From the NCBI GenBank assembly GCA_026991005.1, contig JALXCH010000275.1, forward strand, positions 1 to 6,119: a DNA stretch of 6,119 nucleotides, written 5' to 3'. The translations under genes and the position numbers were made by a program. Below the pieces are notes generated by a model. The model made no database searches. It saw only the letters and a program-made list of their open reading frames with translations, and had not been told where the DNA came from. This stretch comes from Calditrichia bacterium. GTDB lineage: Bacteria; Calditrichota; Calditrichia; RBG-13-44-9. Below, one piece after another: positions 1 to 6,013 of the stretch (position 1 is the first letter of the stretch; every line of letters begins with the position of its first letter).

Positions 1-256
1 ACAAAGGCGGGTTCTCGGGTAAATACCCAATACGCCTCTTTACCTCCAGTGGCTGTTCCCAGATGTCGAATCCCGCCACTCGTGCCTCTCCCGAGGTGGG
101 AGGCATGTAGCAGGTGAGGATTTTCATGGTGGTGGTTTTTCCCGCAGCATTGGGACCCAATAACCCCAACACCTCACCTTTTTTCACACTAAACGTGACA
201 TTGTGAATGGCGAGTTTCTCTCCGTAATATCGCGTTAAATCCCTTACCTCAATCAC
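1..256 (-). CDS. ABC transporter ATP-binding protein, GldA-like (partial, N-terminal ~85 residues)
   Basis: This is the N-terminal part of the nucleotide-binding subunit of an ABC-2 type exporter; the rest runs off the left edge. The translation begins (M/V)IEVRDLTRYYGEK and contains an intact Walker A, GPNAAGKTT (about residues 34-42), then LTCYMPPTSG and the Q-loop region RRIGYLPENPPL (about 75-85), where Glu replaces the usual Gln. The combination of MKILTCYMPPTSG and YLPEN is typical of the GldA/NosF-like branch. The signature motif, Walker B and H-loop lie outside the window. I chose the GTG at 256 because GGAGG sits 8 nt upstream of it, inside the end of the preceding gene, which it overlaps by 8 nt. 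An in-frame ATG at 271 is possible but has no ribosome binding site. The ABC family is certain; the substrate cannot be read, and GldA identity is only a resemblance. It is probably co-transcribed with the BatD-like gene upstream. Confidence 0.9.
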   Translation of the reverse strand, partial: MIEVRDLTRYYGEKLAIHNVTFSVKKGEVLGLLGPNAAGKTTTMKILTCYMPPTSGEARVAGFDIWEQPLEVKRRIGYLPENPPL

Positions 257-1358
257 CTTTCTCTCCTCCATCGCTTTGGTTCCAGGTCTCGCTGTTGTTT
301 ATGGTTTTGTTTTGTTGAATTGATTCCGTTGCTACTTCGCTGGTTACAACCGTTTCACCATCCGCTCCCTGCTCTGCTTCGGTTTCGGGGGCTCCGGCAA
401 CCACCTTCGTTTTATGAATAAAATTTTCCAGGGAGTGAATCGCCCCGTCAATTTCCTCCCGTTCAGGTACGTACCGGGCAAATTTTACCATATCCGCCAG
501 CTGAAGCACTTCCAGCGCCAATTGCTGCTCCTCGGGGAGCAAGTGTAATTCCTGCAACGATTGTTCGATTTCCGCGGTGGTTTCTTCCAGTGCCGAGATG
601 AAATAACGATTTTCCAGATAGCGCCGTAAAATGGTAGAGATTTCCGTAAAAATCGGTTTAAACTGCTCCCCGGCGAGTAAGGAGGGCAACTGCGCTTTGA
701 ACTGTTCCAGCTCCTCCAGGGCAATTTCGTGCGCCGGACGCACCTTTTCCGGCTTCAGGAAAGGCAGAAGCTGCTGCCGATGCTTGCGGTAAAAGTAAAT
801 CCCCAGCACCAGGGAAATAATTCCCAGAATCACCGCTCCGTAAATGGCAAACCTCAGATAGGGGAAGGGAATGGGCTGGGGTGGTTTAATATCCACCAAT
901 TTTCGCTCCCCCTCTGCCAGCACACTTCGTACGTAAATTTTCAGCGGTTCGGAACGAATAATCTGATACTTGCGTGCCGTATCGGAAGCAGCAAATGCCA
1001 CCGGGAAAGGCGGAATCACGTAGGTTCCGGTATCGAACACCGAAATTTGATATTCATATTTCTGGGTGATTAACGTATCGGTTTTTACCGGCGGGTAAAT
1101 TTTGAAGTCTTTGATTTCGAACTGCCCCAGATTGGCGCCGGGCCCCGGCTGTTCGATGCGCACCCCCGGGGCATGCTGAATGATGAGCGTGTAGGTAATC
1201 CGATCTCCAATGGTAATTTCGGATTTATCCACACTCACCTGAAGGCGAATCAGGGACGAAGTCGCAGTTGCTATCCCGACAACCCCACCCAACAGCACGA
1301 TGATTGTGGCAAATATCCGTCTCCGAATTTTCCCGATATTACTTAAACTTCTCCTCAT
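249..1358 (-). CDS. BatD-like membrane protein, second copy (periplasmic beta domain, TM helix, cytosolic helical domain)
   Basis: This 369-residue protein resembles the BatD/DUF4381 type of membrane proteins that accompany MoxR ATPases. A basic start (MRRSLSNIGKIRRR) precedes a hydrophobic segment at about 15-33, a signal peptide or membrane anchor. Residues 35-146 look like a periplasmic beta-sandwich (RLQVSVDKSEITIGDRITYTL; GTYVIPPFPV), and DIKPPQPIP (156-164) is the linker usually seen before the membrane in this family. A transmembrane helix spans about 168-190 and is followed by the basic residues RKHR. The cytosolic part (205-316) is helical and matches the C-terminal domain of the protein at 4281-5255: ILRRYLENRY against IFREYLDQDF, and ADMVKFARYVP against LDMIKFAGKNV. 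Residues 320-369 are an acidic, polar, probably disordered tail absent from the other copy. The ATG overlaps the end of the upstream gene by 20 nt, with GGAGCAGG as a fair ribosome binding site. Its partners are inferred from context; no enzymatic motif is visible. Confidence 0.82.
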   Translation of the reverse strand: MRRSLSNIGKIRRRIFATIIVLLGGVVGIATATSSLIRLQVSVDKSEITIGDRITYTLIIQHAPGVRIEQPGPGANLGQFEIKDFKIYPPVKTDTLITQKYEYQISVFDTGTYVIPPFPVAFAASDTARKYQIIRSEPLKIYVRSVLAEGERKLVDIKPPQPIPFPYLRFAIYGAVILGIISLVLGIYFYRKHRQQLLPFLKPEKVRPAHEIALEELEQFKAQLPSLLAGEQFKPIFTEISTILRRYLENRYFISALEETTAEIEQSLQELHLLPEEQQLALEVLQLADMVKFARYVPEREEIDGAIHSLENFIHKTKVVAGAPETEAEQGADGETVVTSEVATESIQQNKTINNSETWNQSDGGEKGD

Positions 1359-2277
1359 AAATCACAACCTGCTCCGCTTTCATTAACCGTTCCATCAGTC
1401 GTTGATAGGCTTCCTGTTGTTTTTCCTGAATGAAATCCTGTGCCACCCTCTCTTTTACCTCGCTAAACGGAGGAATCCGCTTGATGTTCCCGTTCTCATC
1501 TTTTTCGGCGTACTTCTCTTTGTTGGCTTTGTAATAAAGTTCGATATCCGCTTCGGAATATTTGTTTAAGTTAACTTCCTTCTCAATCTCCTGTTCCAGC
1601 AGTTTCTGGGTCATCAATGCTTTCTCTGCCCGAAACACACCTTCCCGCACATCTTTATCTTTGTCCAGACCTTTGCGTTTGGCGGACTGGTACAGCAATT
1701 CCTGCATGATGTAATTCTTCAGGAATTCCAGCCTCTGTTGGGGAGAGGTAATCTGCTTGCGTACATATTCCGGTAGCTGATTGATCTCGTACTGCAAATC
1801 GCCGGTAGTAATCTCCCGATTCCCGATTTTGGCCACCACTTCGCCGGGACGGGATACCGGTTTCTGAGATTCGTCCAGTGCGGCGGTTTCTTCCATGACC
1901 TGCTGGGCATCGGTGGAGCGTTTGAGCCGTTCCAGGCACTCCACAATCCGGTGGCGTACCTCCTGCTGTAATTTGCTCTGAGGATACAGATATTGCACTC
2001 GCAGGTAATACGCCAGCGCATTTTCGTAATCGTGTAACCGCTCGAAATAAATATTGGCAATCATGTAAGCAATGTGCGCCTGTTCCTTCTCGCTCAGGGG
2101 ATAATTCTCCAAATAGTCCTGATAAACCTCAATTGCCTGCCGGTACAGTTGCTGGTTGTACAAAACATTGGCCAGTTCCCGCTTTTTTTCAGCCGGAATT
2201 CCGGGTTGAGTGTTTCGGCTACAGCTCCCTGCCCAGAGTAATAAACCTGCCAGTGTCACAAAAAACAGCTTTCTCAT
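1339..2277 (-). CDS. Lipoprotein with TPR-like repeats fused to a SurA-type chaperone domain lacking the parvulin PPIase domain
   Basis: This 312-residue lipoprotein starts with a signal peptide and the lipobox AGSC, with Cys19 as the predicted lipidated residue, so it should be anchored in an envelope membrane and face the periplasm. Residues 30-125 form TPR-like helical hairpins of the BamD/YbgF type (ANVLYNQQLYRQAIEVYQDY, ENALAYYLRV). From about 146 the sequence follows the SurA/PpiC N-terminal domain: VVAKIGNREITTGDL, then LEFLKNYIMQELLYQSAKRKGL. SEADIELYYKANKEKY (241-256) is the segment that normally leads into the parvulin domain, but only a dozen residues later comes the family's closing helix (FSEVKERVAQDFIQEKQQEA). 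The catalytic parvulin domain of about 90 residues is therefore missing, which suggests a chaperone or adaptor and not a prolyl isomerase. It begins 15 nt after the DUF58 gene with a weak ribosome binding site, so translation may be coupled. The family assignment is fairly sure; the client proteins are unknown. Confidence 0.82.
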   Translation of the reverse strand: MRKLFFVTLAGLLLWAGSCSRNTQPGIPAEKKRELANVLYNQQLYRQAIEVYQDYLENYPLSEKEQAHIAYMIANIYFERLHDYENALAYYLRVQYLYPQSKLQQEVRHRIVECLERLKRSTDAQQVMEETAALDESQKPVSRPGEVVAKIGNREITTGDLQYEINQLPEYVRKQITSPQQRLEFLKNYIMQELLYQSAKRKGLDKDKDVREGVFRAEKALMTQKLLEQEIEKEVNLNKYSEADIELYYKANKEKYAEKDENGNIKRIPPFSEVKERVAQDFIQEKQQEAYQRLMERLMKAEQVVIYEEKFK

Positions 2278-2292
2278 CTCGTTTGCCCAATT

Positions 2293-3186
2293 TTAATGAA
2301 ATCGTTTCGCCCGCATACTGAAAAACCGGGTGAGCGGGGGAATATACGATTCGTTGGTATAAATATCGATGGAATCCACCCCAATGGATTTAAACAACTT
2401 TTTCAATCGGGTTTTCTCTTCCTGTGCATTTCGGGAGTAAGTCTGGCGAATTGGAGAAAAGGAAGTATCCAGCAACATCACTTCCCCGGTTTCCAGATCT
2501 TCAATCTCAATCAGCCCCACTTCGGGTAATTTCTCTTCCAGTACATCCATTATGTGAATCGCCACCAGGTCGTGGCGTTTATTGGTAATTTGCAGGTCTT
2601 TTTCGAATCCTTCGCTCAGGAAATCGCTAATAACAAAAACCGTAGCCCGGCGGCGCAAAATCCGGTTCAGGTACTCCAGCGCCAGCGAAAGGTTGGTCTC
2701 TCGTCCCTGGTGCTGTTCGGCATTTTCGGCAAAATAAAGCAATTCCCGGATAATGCGCAGAATATGCTGACGCCCTTTTCGCGGCGGAACAAACTTCTCA
2801 ATCTCATCACTGAATATGATAAGTCCCACTTTATCGTTATTGCGAATGGCCGAGGAAGCCAGCAGCGCCGCAATTTCCACTGCCATCTCCCCTTTCATTT
2901 GCTGGCGACTGCCGAAATTCTCGGAAGCGCTGGCATCAAAGAGAATCATCACCGTGAGTTCGCGTTCTTCTTCAAACACCTTGACGTAAGGATGGTTCAT
3001 CCGCGCCGAGACATTCCAATCGATGGTGCGCACGTCATCGCCGGGCAGGTATTCGCGCACTTCGGCAAACTCCATCCCCCGCCCTTTGAAAACCGAATGG
3101 TATTCCCCGGCAAACACTTCATTTACCACACCCCGAATGCTGATTTCAATTTGGCGAACTTTTTTTAGTAACTCACGCGTGTCCAT
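2293..3186 (-). CDS. DUF58 domain protein (von Willebrand factor A-like, MoxR-associated)
   Basis: This 297-residue cytosolic protein belongs to the DUF58 family, the usual partner of MoxR ATPases. The DUF58 signature EYLPGDDVRTIDWNVSAR is at residues 45-62. A vWA-like fold follows with an apparently complete metal-ion-dependent adhesion site: DASAS (Asp84, Ser86, Ser88), Thr164 in GRETNLSL, and Asp188 in VFVISDFL. No signal peptide or transmembrane segment is visible, and the length is normal for the short soluble DUF58 proteins. It lies 108 nt downstream of the MoxR gene, separated by a probable terminator hairpin, and 15 nt upstream of the TPR-SurA lipoprotein gene. The chosen ATG gives the expected beginning MDTRELLKKVRQIEI, but its ribosome binding site is weak (AAAGAG, about 6 nt upstream). 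Family knowledge suggests MoxR remodels or loads the DUF58 protein, or that the pair acts on a membrane target; the specific client is not known. Confidence 0.93.
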   Translation of the reverse strand: MDTRELLKKVRQIEISIRGVVNEVFAGEYHSVFKGRGMEFAEVREYLPGDDVRTIDWNVSARMNHPYVKVFEEERELTVMILFDASASENFGSRQQMKGEMAVEIAALLASSAIRNNDKVGLIIFSDEIEKFVPPRKGRQHILRIIRELLYFAENAEQHQGRETNLSLALEYLNRILRRRATVFVISDFLSEGFEKDLQITNKRHDLVAIHIMDVLEEKLPEVGLIEIEDLETGEVMLLDTSFSPIRQTYSRNAQEEKTRLKKLFKSIGVDSIDIYTNESYIPPLTRFFSMRAKRFH

Positions 3187-3294
3187 CGTTTCTCTTTAAC
3201 CGTTTTTCCTTTTGGCAGATACTGTGCTCTTCCGTAGCAGAAAATGTTCCCGTGCGGGAAAAAGCGTTTCCTGCGAAAAAAGTGCCCGGGTGCT
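3187..3294 (-). other. Intergenic leader between moxR and the DUF58 gene
   Basis: This is the only long gap inside the MoxR cluster, 108 nt. Besides the terminator-like hairpin at its upstream end it holds a second small inverted repeat, TTCCC-GCAC-GGGAA (3247-3260). No reading frame of note and no convincing promoter were seen. It could contain a secondary promoter or an RNA processing site that sets DUF58 levels relative to MoxR. Confidence 0.5.
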
Positions 3295-3305
3295 TTATGG
3301 CACTT
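3276..3305 (-). terminator. Probable intrinsic terminator or attenuator between moxR and the DUF58 gene
   Basis: On the minus strand AAGTGCC pairs with GGCACTT across a 12-nt loop, and four further T residues follow the stem. The left arm overlaps the moxR stop codon. Within the same region GTGC and GCAC can form a smaller competing hairpin. Because the DUF58 gene downstream is almost certainly expressed with moxR, this is more likely partial termination or 3'-end protection than the end of the operon. Read by eye only; no folding energy was computed. Confidence 0.5.
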
Positions 3306-4284
3306 CCACCTGATTGAGTATCCGGCGAACCACATCTTCCGGTCTCACTTCTTCGGCTTCGGCTTCGTATGTTACAATAACGCGATGACGCAGAACATCC
3401 AGCCCAATGGCTTTTACATCTTCCGGGGTCACATATCCCCGGCGACGCAAAAAGGCATGTGCTTTGGCTGCCAGTTTCAGATTAATTGAAGCCCGGGGAG
3501 AGGCGCCGTAAGCAATTAATGGCTGCAAGTCTTTCAGTCCGTACTCTTCGGGCTGGCGGGTGGCAAAAACAATATCCACAATATACCGGTCGATTTTCTC
3601 GTCCATGTACACCTCGTTTACCACCTGCCGGGCGCGAACAATGTCCTGTGGGGTAACAACGGGTTGCACGGTTATCTCCTGGCCGGAGGTCATGCGTTGC
3701 ATGATTTCCAGCTCTTCCTCTTTATTGGGATAGGTGACCTCTAATTTAAGCATGAACCGATCCACCTGGGCTTCGGGAAGGGGGTAGGTTCCTTCCTGTT
3801 CAATGGGATTCTGAGTCGCCATCACCAGAAACGGTTCTTCCAGCGGGTAAGTGGTATCGCCAATGGTCACCTGGCGTTCCTGCATAGCTTCCAGCAGCGC
3901 GCTCTGTACTTTGGCAGGGGAACGGTTAATCTCGTCCGCCAGAATCAAATTGGCAAAAATGGGACCTTTGCGCACCGTAAACTTGCCGGTGTTCTGGTTA
4001 TAGATGAGCGTCCCGATTAAATCTGCCGGGAGTAAATCCGGCGTAAACTGGATGCGCTGAAACCGGGCCTGAATTACCGATGCCAGGGTTTTTACGGTCA
4101 TGGTTTTGGCCAGACCCGGCACACCTTCCAGTAAAATGTGCCCATTGCTCAACAGACCAATCAGGAGCCGCTCCACCATGTAGGTTTGCCCCACAATAAC
4201 CTTCCCCACTTCTCCGGTAATTTTTTCCACAAATGCGCTTTCCTGTTGAATCTTTTCGTTAATCGCTTGAATATCGACACTCAT
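3295..4284 (-). CDS. moxR: MoxR family AAA+ ATPase
   Basis: This 329-residue protein is a full-length MoxR-type AAA+ ATPase, a cytosolic, probably hexameric chaperone-like motor. Visible motifs in order are Walker A GVPGLAKT (54-61), FTPDLLPADLIGT (80-92), Walker B LILADEINR (113-121), AKVQSALLEAMQERQVT (124-140), sensor 1 ATQNP (156-160), the QVDRF arginine-finger region (173-177) and sensor 2 GASPRAS (260-266). All key residues are intact. Its ATG overlaps the stop of the upstream BatD-like gene in an ATGA arrangement (4281-4284), and GGAGG sits 5 nt before it, so the two are translationally coupled. A hairpin with a T-run overlaps its stop codon and may reduce transcription into the DUF58 gene. 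MoxR proteins act with vWA-domain partners in maturing or assembling protein complexes; the client here is unknown. The family assignment is essentially certain. Confidence 0.97.
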   Translation of the reverse strand: MSVDIQAINEKIQQESAFVEKITGEVGKVIVGQTYMVERLLIGLLSNGHILLEGVPGLAKTMTVKTLASVIQARFQRIQFTPDLLPADLIGTLIYNQNTGKFTVRKGPIFANLILADEINRSPAKVQSALLEAMQERQVTIGDTTYPLEEPFLVMATQNPIEQEGTYPLPEAQVDRFMLKLEVTYPNKEEELEIMQRMTSGQEITVQPVVTPQDIVRARQVVNEVYMDEKIDRYIVDIVFATRQPEEYGLKDLQPLIAYGASPRASINLKLAAKAHAFLRRRGYVTPEDVKAIGLDVLRHRVIVTYEAEAEEVRPEDVVRRILNQVEVP

Positions 4285-5255
4285 TTTGCCTCCTGTGCTT
4301 CAACCATCGTGTTTCCTGTGTGCGTTTTTCGTTTTAAAAGGAAGTTCTCAATGGCACCGTAAATTCCGGTAAATTCTGCCGGATCCACATTTTTTCCGGC
4401 AAATTTTATCATATCCAGACGCTGTAACACATCTTTTAATTTGGCGTAATCCGCTGCTTCCAGACCCAGTTTTTCCAGTTCCGTGAGCAATTCAGAAGTG
4501 CTCATTTCCCGTGCCGGAATCCCAAAATCCTGATCCAGGTACTCGCGAAAGATACGCGAAAGGCGCTGGGTCATTTCTGCCAGATTGGTTCCCCGGGGAT
4601 CCACCTCCTGTGCCAGGCGGGTGAGGAATTTCTCGGGAATGCTCACCACCGGTACAGTGGCATCCTGATGTTGCTTCTTTTTACGAAAATAAAGCACCAC
4701 CGCATAAAGCAGCACGCCAAAAAAGAGGACCAGGAGCACTCCGTAAATAATCGCCTTGCCGTGGACTCCCCCCGATTCGGCTACCGGCTCGGTGACCTCA
4801 ATCATAATGCGCTGGGTTTTCAACTCATCTGCTTTCCCGGTAGCTGCATCGGTATATTTCACCACTATCCCATCGATGTAGGCCATCCCCATTTCCAGGG
4901 GTTTAAAACGGTAGGTAATGGATTTGATGGCACGTTGTTTTCCATTGGGCAGGGGTTCCAATCGGTTTTCAGCACCACTCCCTTCCAACAACAAATTGGT
5001 CAAAATGGGCTGGGAAACCAGATCGATTTTGTAATCAGACAATTCGCCAATCCAGGAAACATGTACATGAAAAATAACAGGCTGGTTAAGGGGAACCCGG
5101 CTTTTCTCCACATAGGTGCTTAATTCAATCTGCCGGGAGGGCGCATGAAGCGAATCCGGTGTATTTGCCGTATTCAGGGAATCGCTTTGTGCAAACAACC
5201 ATATGGGAAACAACAGCCACACGACCACAGTCGTAATCGAAACTCCTCTTTCCAT
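4281..5255 (-). CDS. BatD-like membrane protein, first copy (periplasmic beta domain, TM helix, cytosolic helical domain)
   Basis: This 324-residue protein has a signal peptide (MERGVSITTVVVWLLFPIWL, ending LFAQ), a periplasmic beta-rich region at about 41-156 (QIELSTYVEKSRVPLNQPVIF resembles the opening strands of BatD proteins), a transmembrane helix at about 167-190 followed by RKKK, and a cytosolic helical domain (207-309) with RLSRIFREYLDQDFGIPARE and LDMIKFAGKNVDPAEF. The same layout and C-terminal motifs recur in the protein at 249-1358, so the two are paralogues. The ATG at 5255 places the signal peptide at the N-terminus with GAGG just upstream, a slightly short spacing. A longer frame would need a TTG at 5309 and would put 18 extra residues before the signal peptide, so I rejected it. 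It is the first gene of the MoxR cluster and overlaps moxR by 4 nt. By family it may be the membrane receptor or scaffold for the MoxR-DUF58 pair; that role is inferred. Confidence 0.85.
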   Translation of the reverse strand: MERGVSITTVVVWLLFPIWLFAQSDSLNTANTPDSLHAPSRQIELSTYVEKSRVPLNQPVIFHVHVSWIGELSDYKIDLVSQPILTNLLLEGSGAENRLEPLPNGKQRAIKSITYRFKPLEMGMAYIDGIVVKYTDAATGKADELKTQRIMIEVTEPVAESGGVHGKAIIYGVLLVLFFGVLLYAVVLYFRKKKQHQDATVPVVSIPEKFLTRLAQEVDPRGTNLAEMTQRLSRIFREYLDQDFGIPAREMSTSELLTELEKLGLEAADYAKLKDVLQRLDMIKFAGKNVDPAEFTGIYGAIENFLLKRKTHTGNTMVEAQEAK

Positions 5256-5302
5256 AGGCCTCACTGAATTTAAAATAAACAGGATTACTTTTACTCTGCT
5301 CC

Positions 5303-5316
5303 GAAACAAAAGTTTC
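5303..5316. promoter_or_regulatory. Inverted repeat upstream of the MoxR cluster (possible operator)
   Basis: GAAAC-AAAA-GTTTC, a perfect inverted repeat with 5-bp arms, lies between the terminator and the first gene of the cluster, about 50 nt before its ATG. It stands where a promoter and operator would be expected, but I could not find good -35 and -10 elements around it, and the sequence is AT-rich enough for this to arise by chance. Confidence 0.2.
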
Positions 5317-5320
5317 CATC

Positions 5321-5351
5321 AAACAAAAACCCTGTTTCAAAGAAAACAGGG
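5321..5351 (-). terminator. Intrinsic terminator after the small TPR lipoprotein gene
   Basis: On the minus strand an 8-bp perfect stem (CCCTGTTT with AAACAGGG, loop of 6 nt) is followed directly by TTTTTGTTTG. It lies about 40 nt after the stop codon of the lipoprotein gene and about 65 nt before the start of the BatD-like gene. This separates the lipoprotein from the MoxR cluster and implies the cluster has its own promoter or depends on readthrough. Confidence 0.8.
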
Positions 5352-5389
5352 CTTCATCGGAGGAAAAAATTTTTTCGACCGAACCGGCG

Positions 5390-5818
5390 TTACTTGGAAG
5401 TTACCGGTTGTGGTTTTTCCGTTCCTTTATCTCCGGAATCCCCTTCTTTCAGGAAGGGCAAATCATCAATATTTTTTCCCAGATTTTCCAGTTCGTATCG
5501 GGCGTCATCCGCCAGATCGTGATTGGGGTATTTCTGTAAAAATTCCGTGTAATACTTTTTCGCCTTATCGTAATTTTTCAAATAATTGGCGTTAATGAAT
5601 CCCACCATGAAAAGCGCTTTGGAAGAATATACTCCGTTGGGATACTCATCCAGAATTTTCTGAAAATATTTCTCTGCATCACTCCACTTCTCTTTACCCA
5701 TATATTGGTAGGCCATGTCGAAATATTCCTTCTCCCCCGCCTTTTTACTGCATCCTGCTGCCAGCAAAAACATGGCTAAAACGCTCAGCGCTAAACTCAA
5801 CAGCACAACCTTTTTCAT
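5390..5818 (-). CDS. Small TPR-like lipoprotein (BamD/YfiO-like fragment)
   Basis: This 142-residue lipoprotein begins MKKVVLLSLALSVLA and has the lipobox AAGC with Cys23 as the predicted lipidated residue. Residues 30-115 contain two TPR-like hairpins (EYFDMAYQYMGKEKWSDAEK; KNYDKAKKYYTEFLQKYP), with the alternating aromatic and Tyr-Pro endings typical of BamD/YbgF outer-membrane lipoproteins. The C-terminus (122-142) is a charged, probably flexible tail. It is much shorter than a full BamD (around 240 residues), so it is better called a TPR lipoprotein than BamD. The start is fixed by GGAGG 4 nt upstream and by the signal peptide; the open frame extends upstream to an ATG at 5974, but that would bury the lipobox at residue 75. 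It has its own candidate promoter and its own terminator, so it appears to be a single-gene unit. Its function is unknown beyond a likely protein-protein interaction role in the envelope. Confidence 0.85.
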   Translation of the reverse strand: MKKVVLLSLALSVLAMFLLAAGCSKKAGEKEYFDMAYQYMGKEKWSDAEKYFQKILDEYPNGVYSSKALFMVGFINANYLKNYDKAKKYYTEFLQKYPNHDLADDARYELENLGKNIDDLPFLKEGDSGDKGTEKPQPVTSK

Positions 5819-5822
5819 GTGA

Positions 5823-5827
5823 CCTCC
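5823..5827 (-). promoter_or_regulatory. Ribosome binding site fixing the start of the small TPR lipoprotein
   Basis: GGAGG stands 4 nt before the ATG at 5818. It decides in favour of this start over the upstream in-frame ATG at 5974, which has no comparable site. Confidence 0.75.
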
Positions 5828-5850
5828 GGAATCTTTTATCGCTAATTTGC

Positions 5851-5866
5851 GCCCAAATTTATGGGC
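5851..5866. promoter_or_regulatory. Inverted repeat over the candidate -10/-7 element (possible operator)
   Basis: GCCCA-AATTTA-TGGGC is a perfect inverted repeat with 5-bp arms that contains the core of the candidate promoter element. A dimeric repressor bound here would block the polymerase. The arms are short, so chance is a real alternative. Confidence 0.25.
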
Positions 5867-5884
5867 TTTGTTTAAAAAAATCAA
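5854..5884 (-). promoter_or_regulatory. Candidate Bacteroidota-type promoter of the small TPR lipoprotein gene
   Basis: On the minus strand TTG (5884-5882) is followed after 20 nt by TAAATTTG (5861-5854), which fits the -33 TTG and -7 TAnnTTTG elements known from Bacteroidota. Read as a sigma-70 promoter the same DNA gives TTGATT, 17 nt, TAAATT. Transcription would start near 5847 and leave a leader of about 29 nt before the ATG at 5818. No transcript data support it. Confidence 0.5.
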
Positions 5885-6013
5885 GTTAATCCCAAAAATG
5901 TTCCCGGCAAATGAAAATTTTATTAACAAAAGGGAAAACAGTTCTCTTCCAACGCCTCGCTTTAATTCAACCATAATCCGTCCACAACAAAAAAATTTCT
6001 TTATCTATCCAGG

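Larger units (their letters stand above)
5819..6013. other. AT-rich non-coding region upstream of the small TPR lipoprotein gene
   Basis: Together with the repeat array to its right this makes about 300 bp without a supported gene. It holds the ribosome binding site and candidate promoter described separately. The rest is AT-rich with several A- and T-runs. The open frame that crosses it (from 5974) is only an upstream extension of the lipoprotein frame. No tRNA, other RNA gene or mobile element remnant was seen. Confidence 0.6.

Noticed and set aside
2554..3168. Plus-strand open frame of 204 codons
   Set aside because: It lies wholly antisense to the well-supported DUF58 gene, and its translation has no recognisable domain; a shadow frame.
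4668..5123. Plus-strand open frame of 151 codons
   Set aside because: Antisense to the BatD-like gene, with a His/Phe/Asn-rich translation typical of a shadow frame.
5256..5309. Upstream TTG start for the first BatD-like protein
   Set aside because: The signal peptide begins after the ATG at 5255, and the extra residues have no support.
5256..5320. Promoter for the MoxR cluster
   Set aside because: A promoter is expected after the terminator, but no pair of elements with acceptable spacing could be found by eye, so none is annotated.
5364..5375. AAAAAATTTTTT palindrome as a terminator
   Set aside because: It has no loop and only A-T pairs; the hairpin at 5330-5351 with its T-run is the convincing terminator.
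5819..5974. N-terminal extension of the small lipoprotein to an ATG at 5974
   Set aside because: It would add 52 residues before a clear signal peptide and lipobox, crosses the candidate promoter, and lacks a ribosome binding site.
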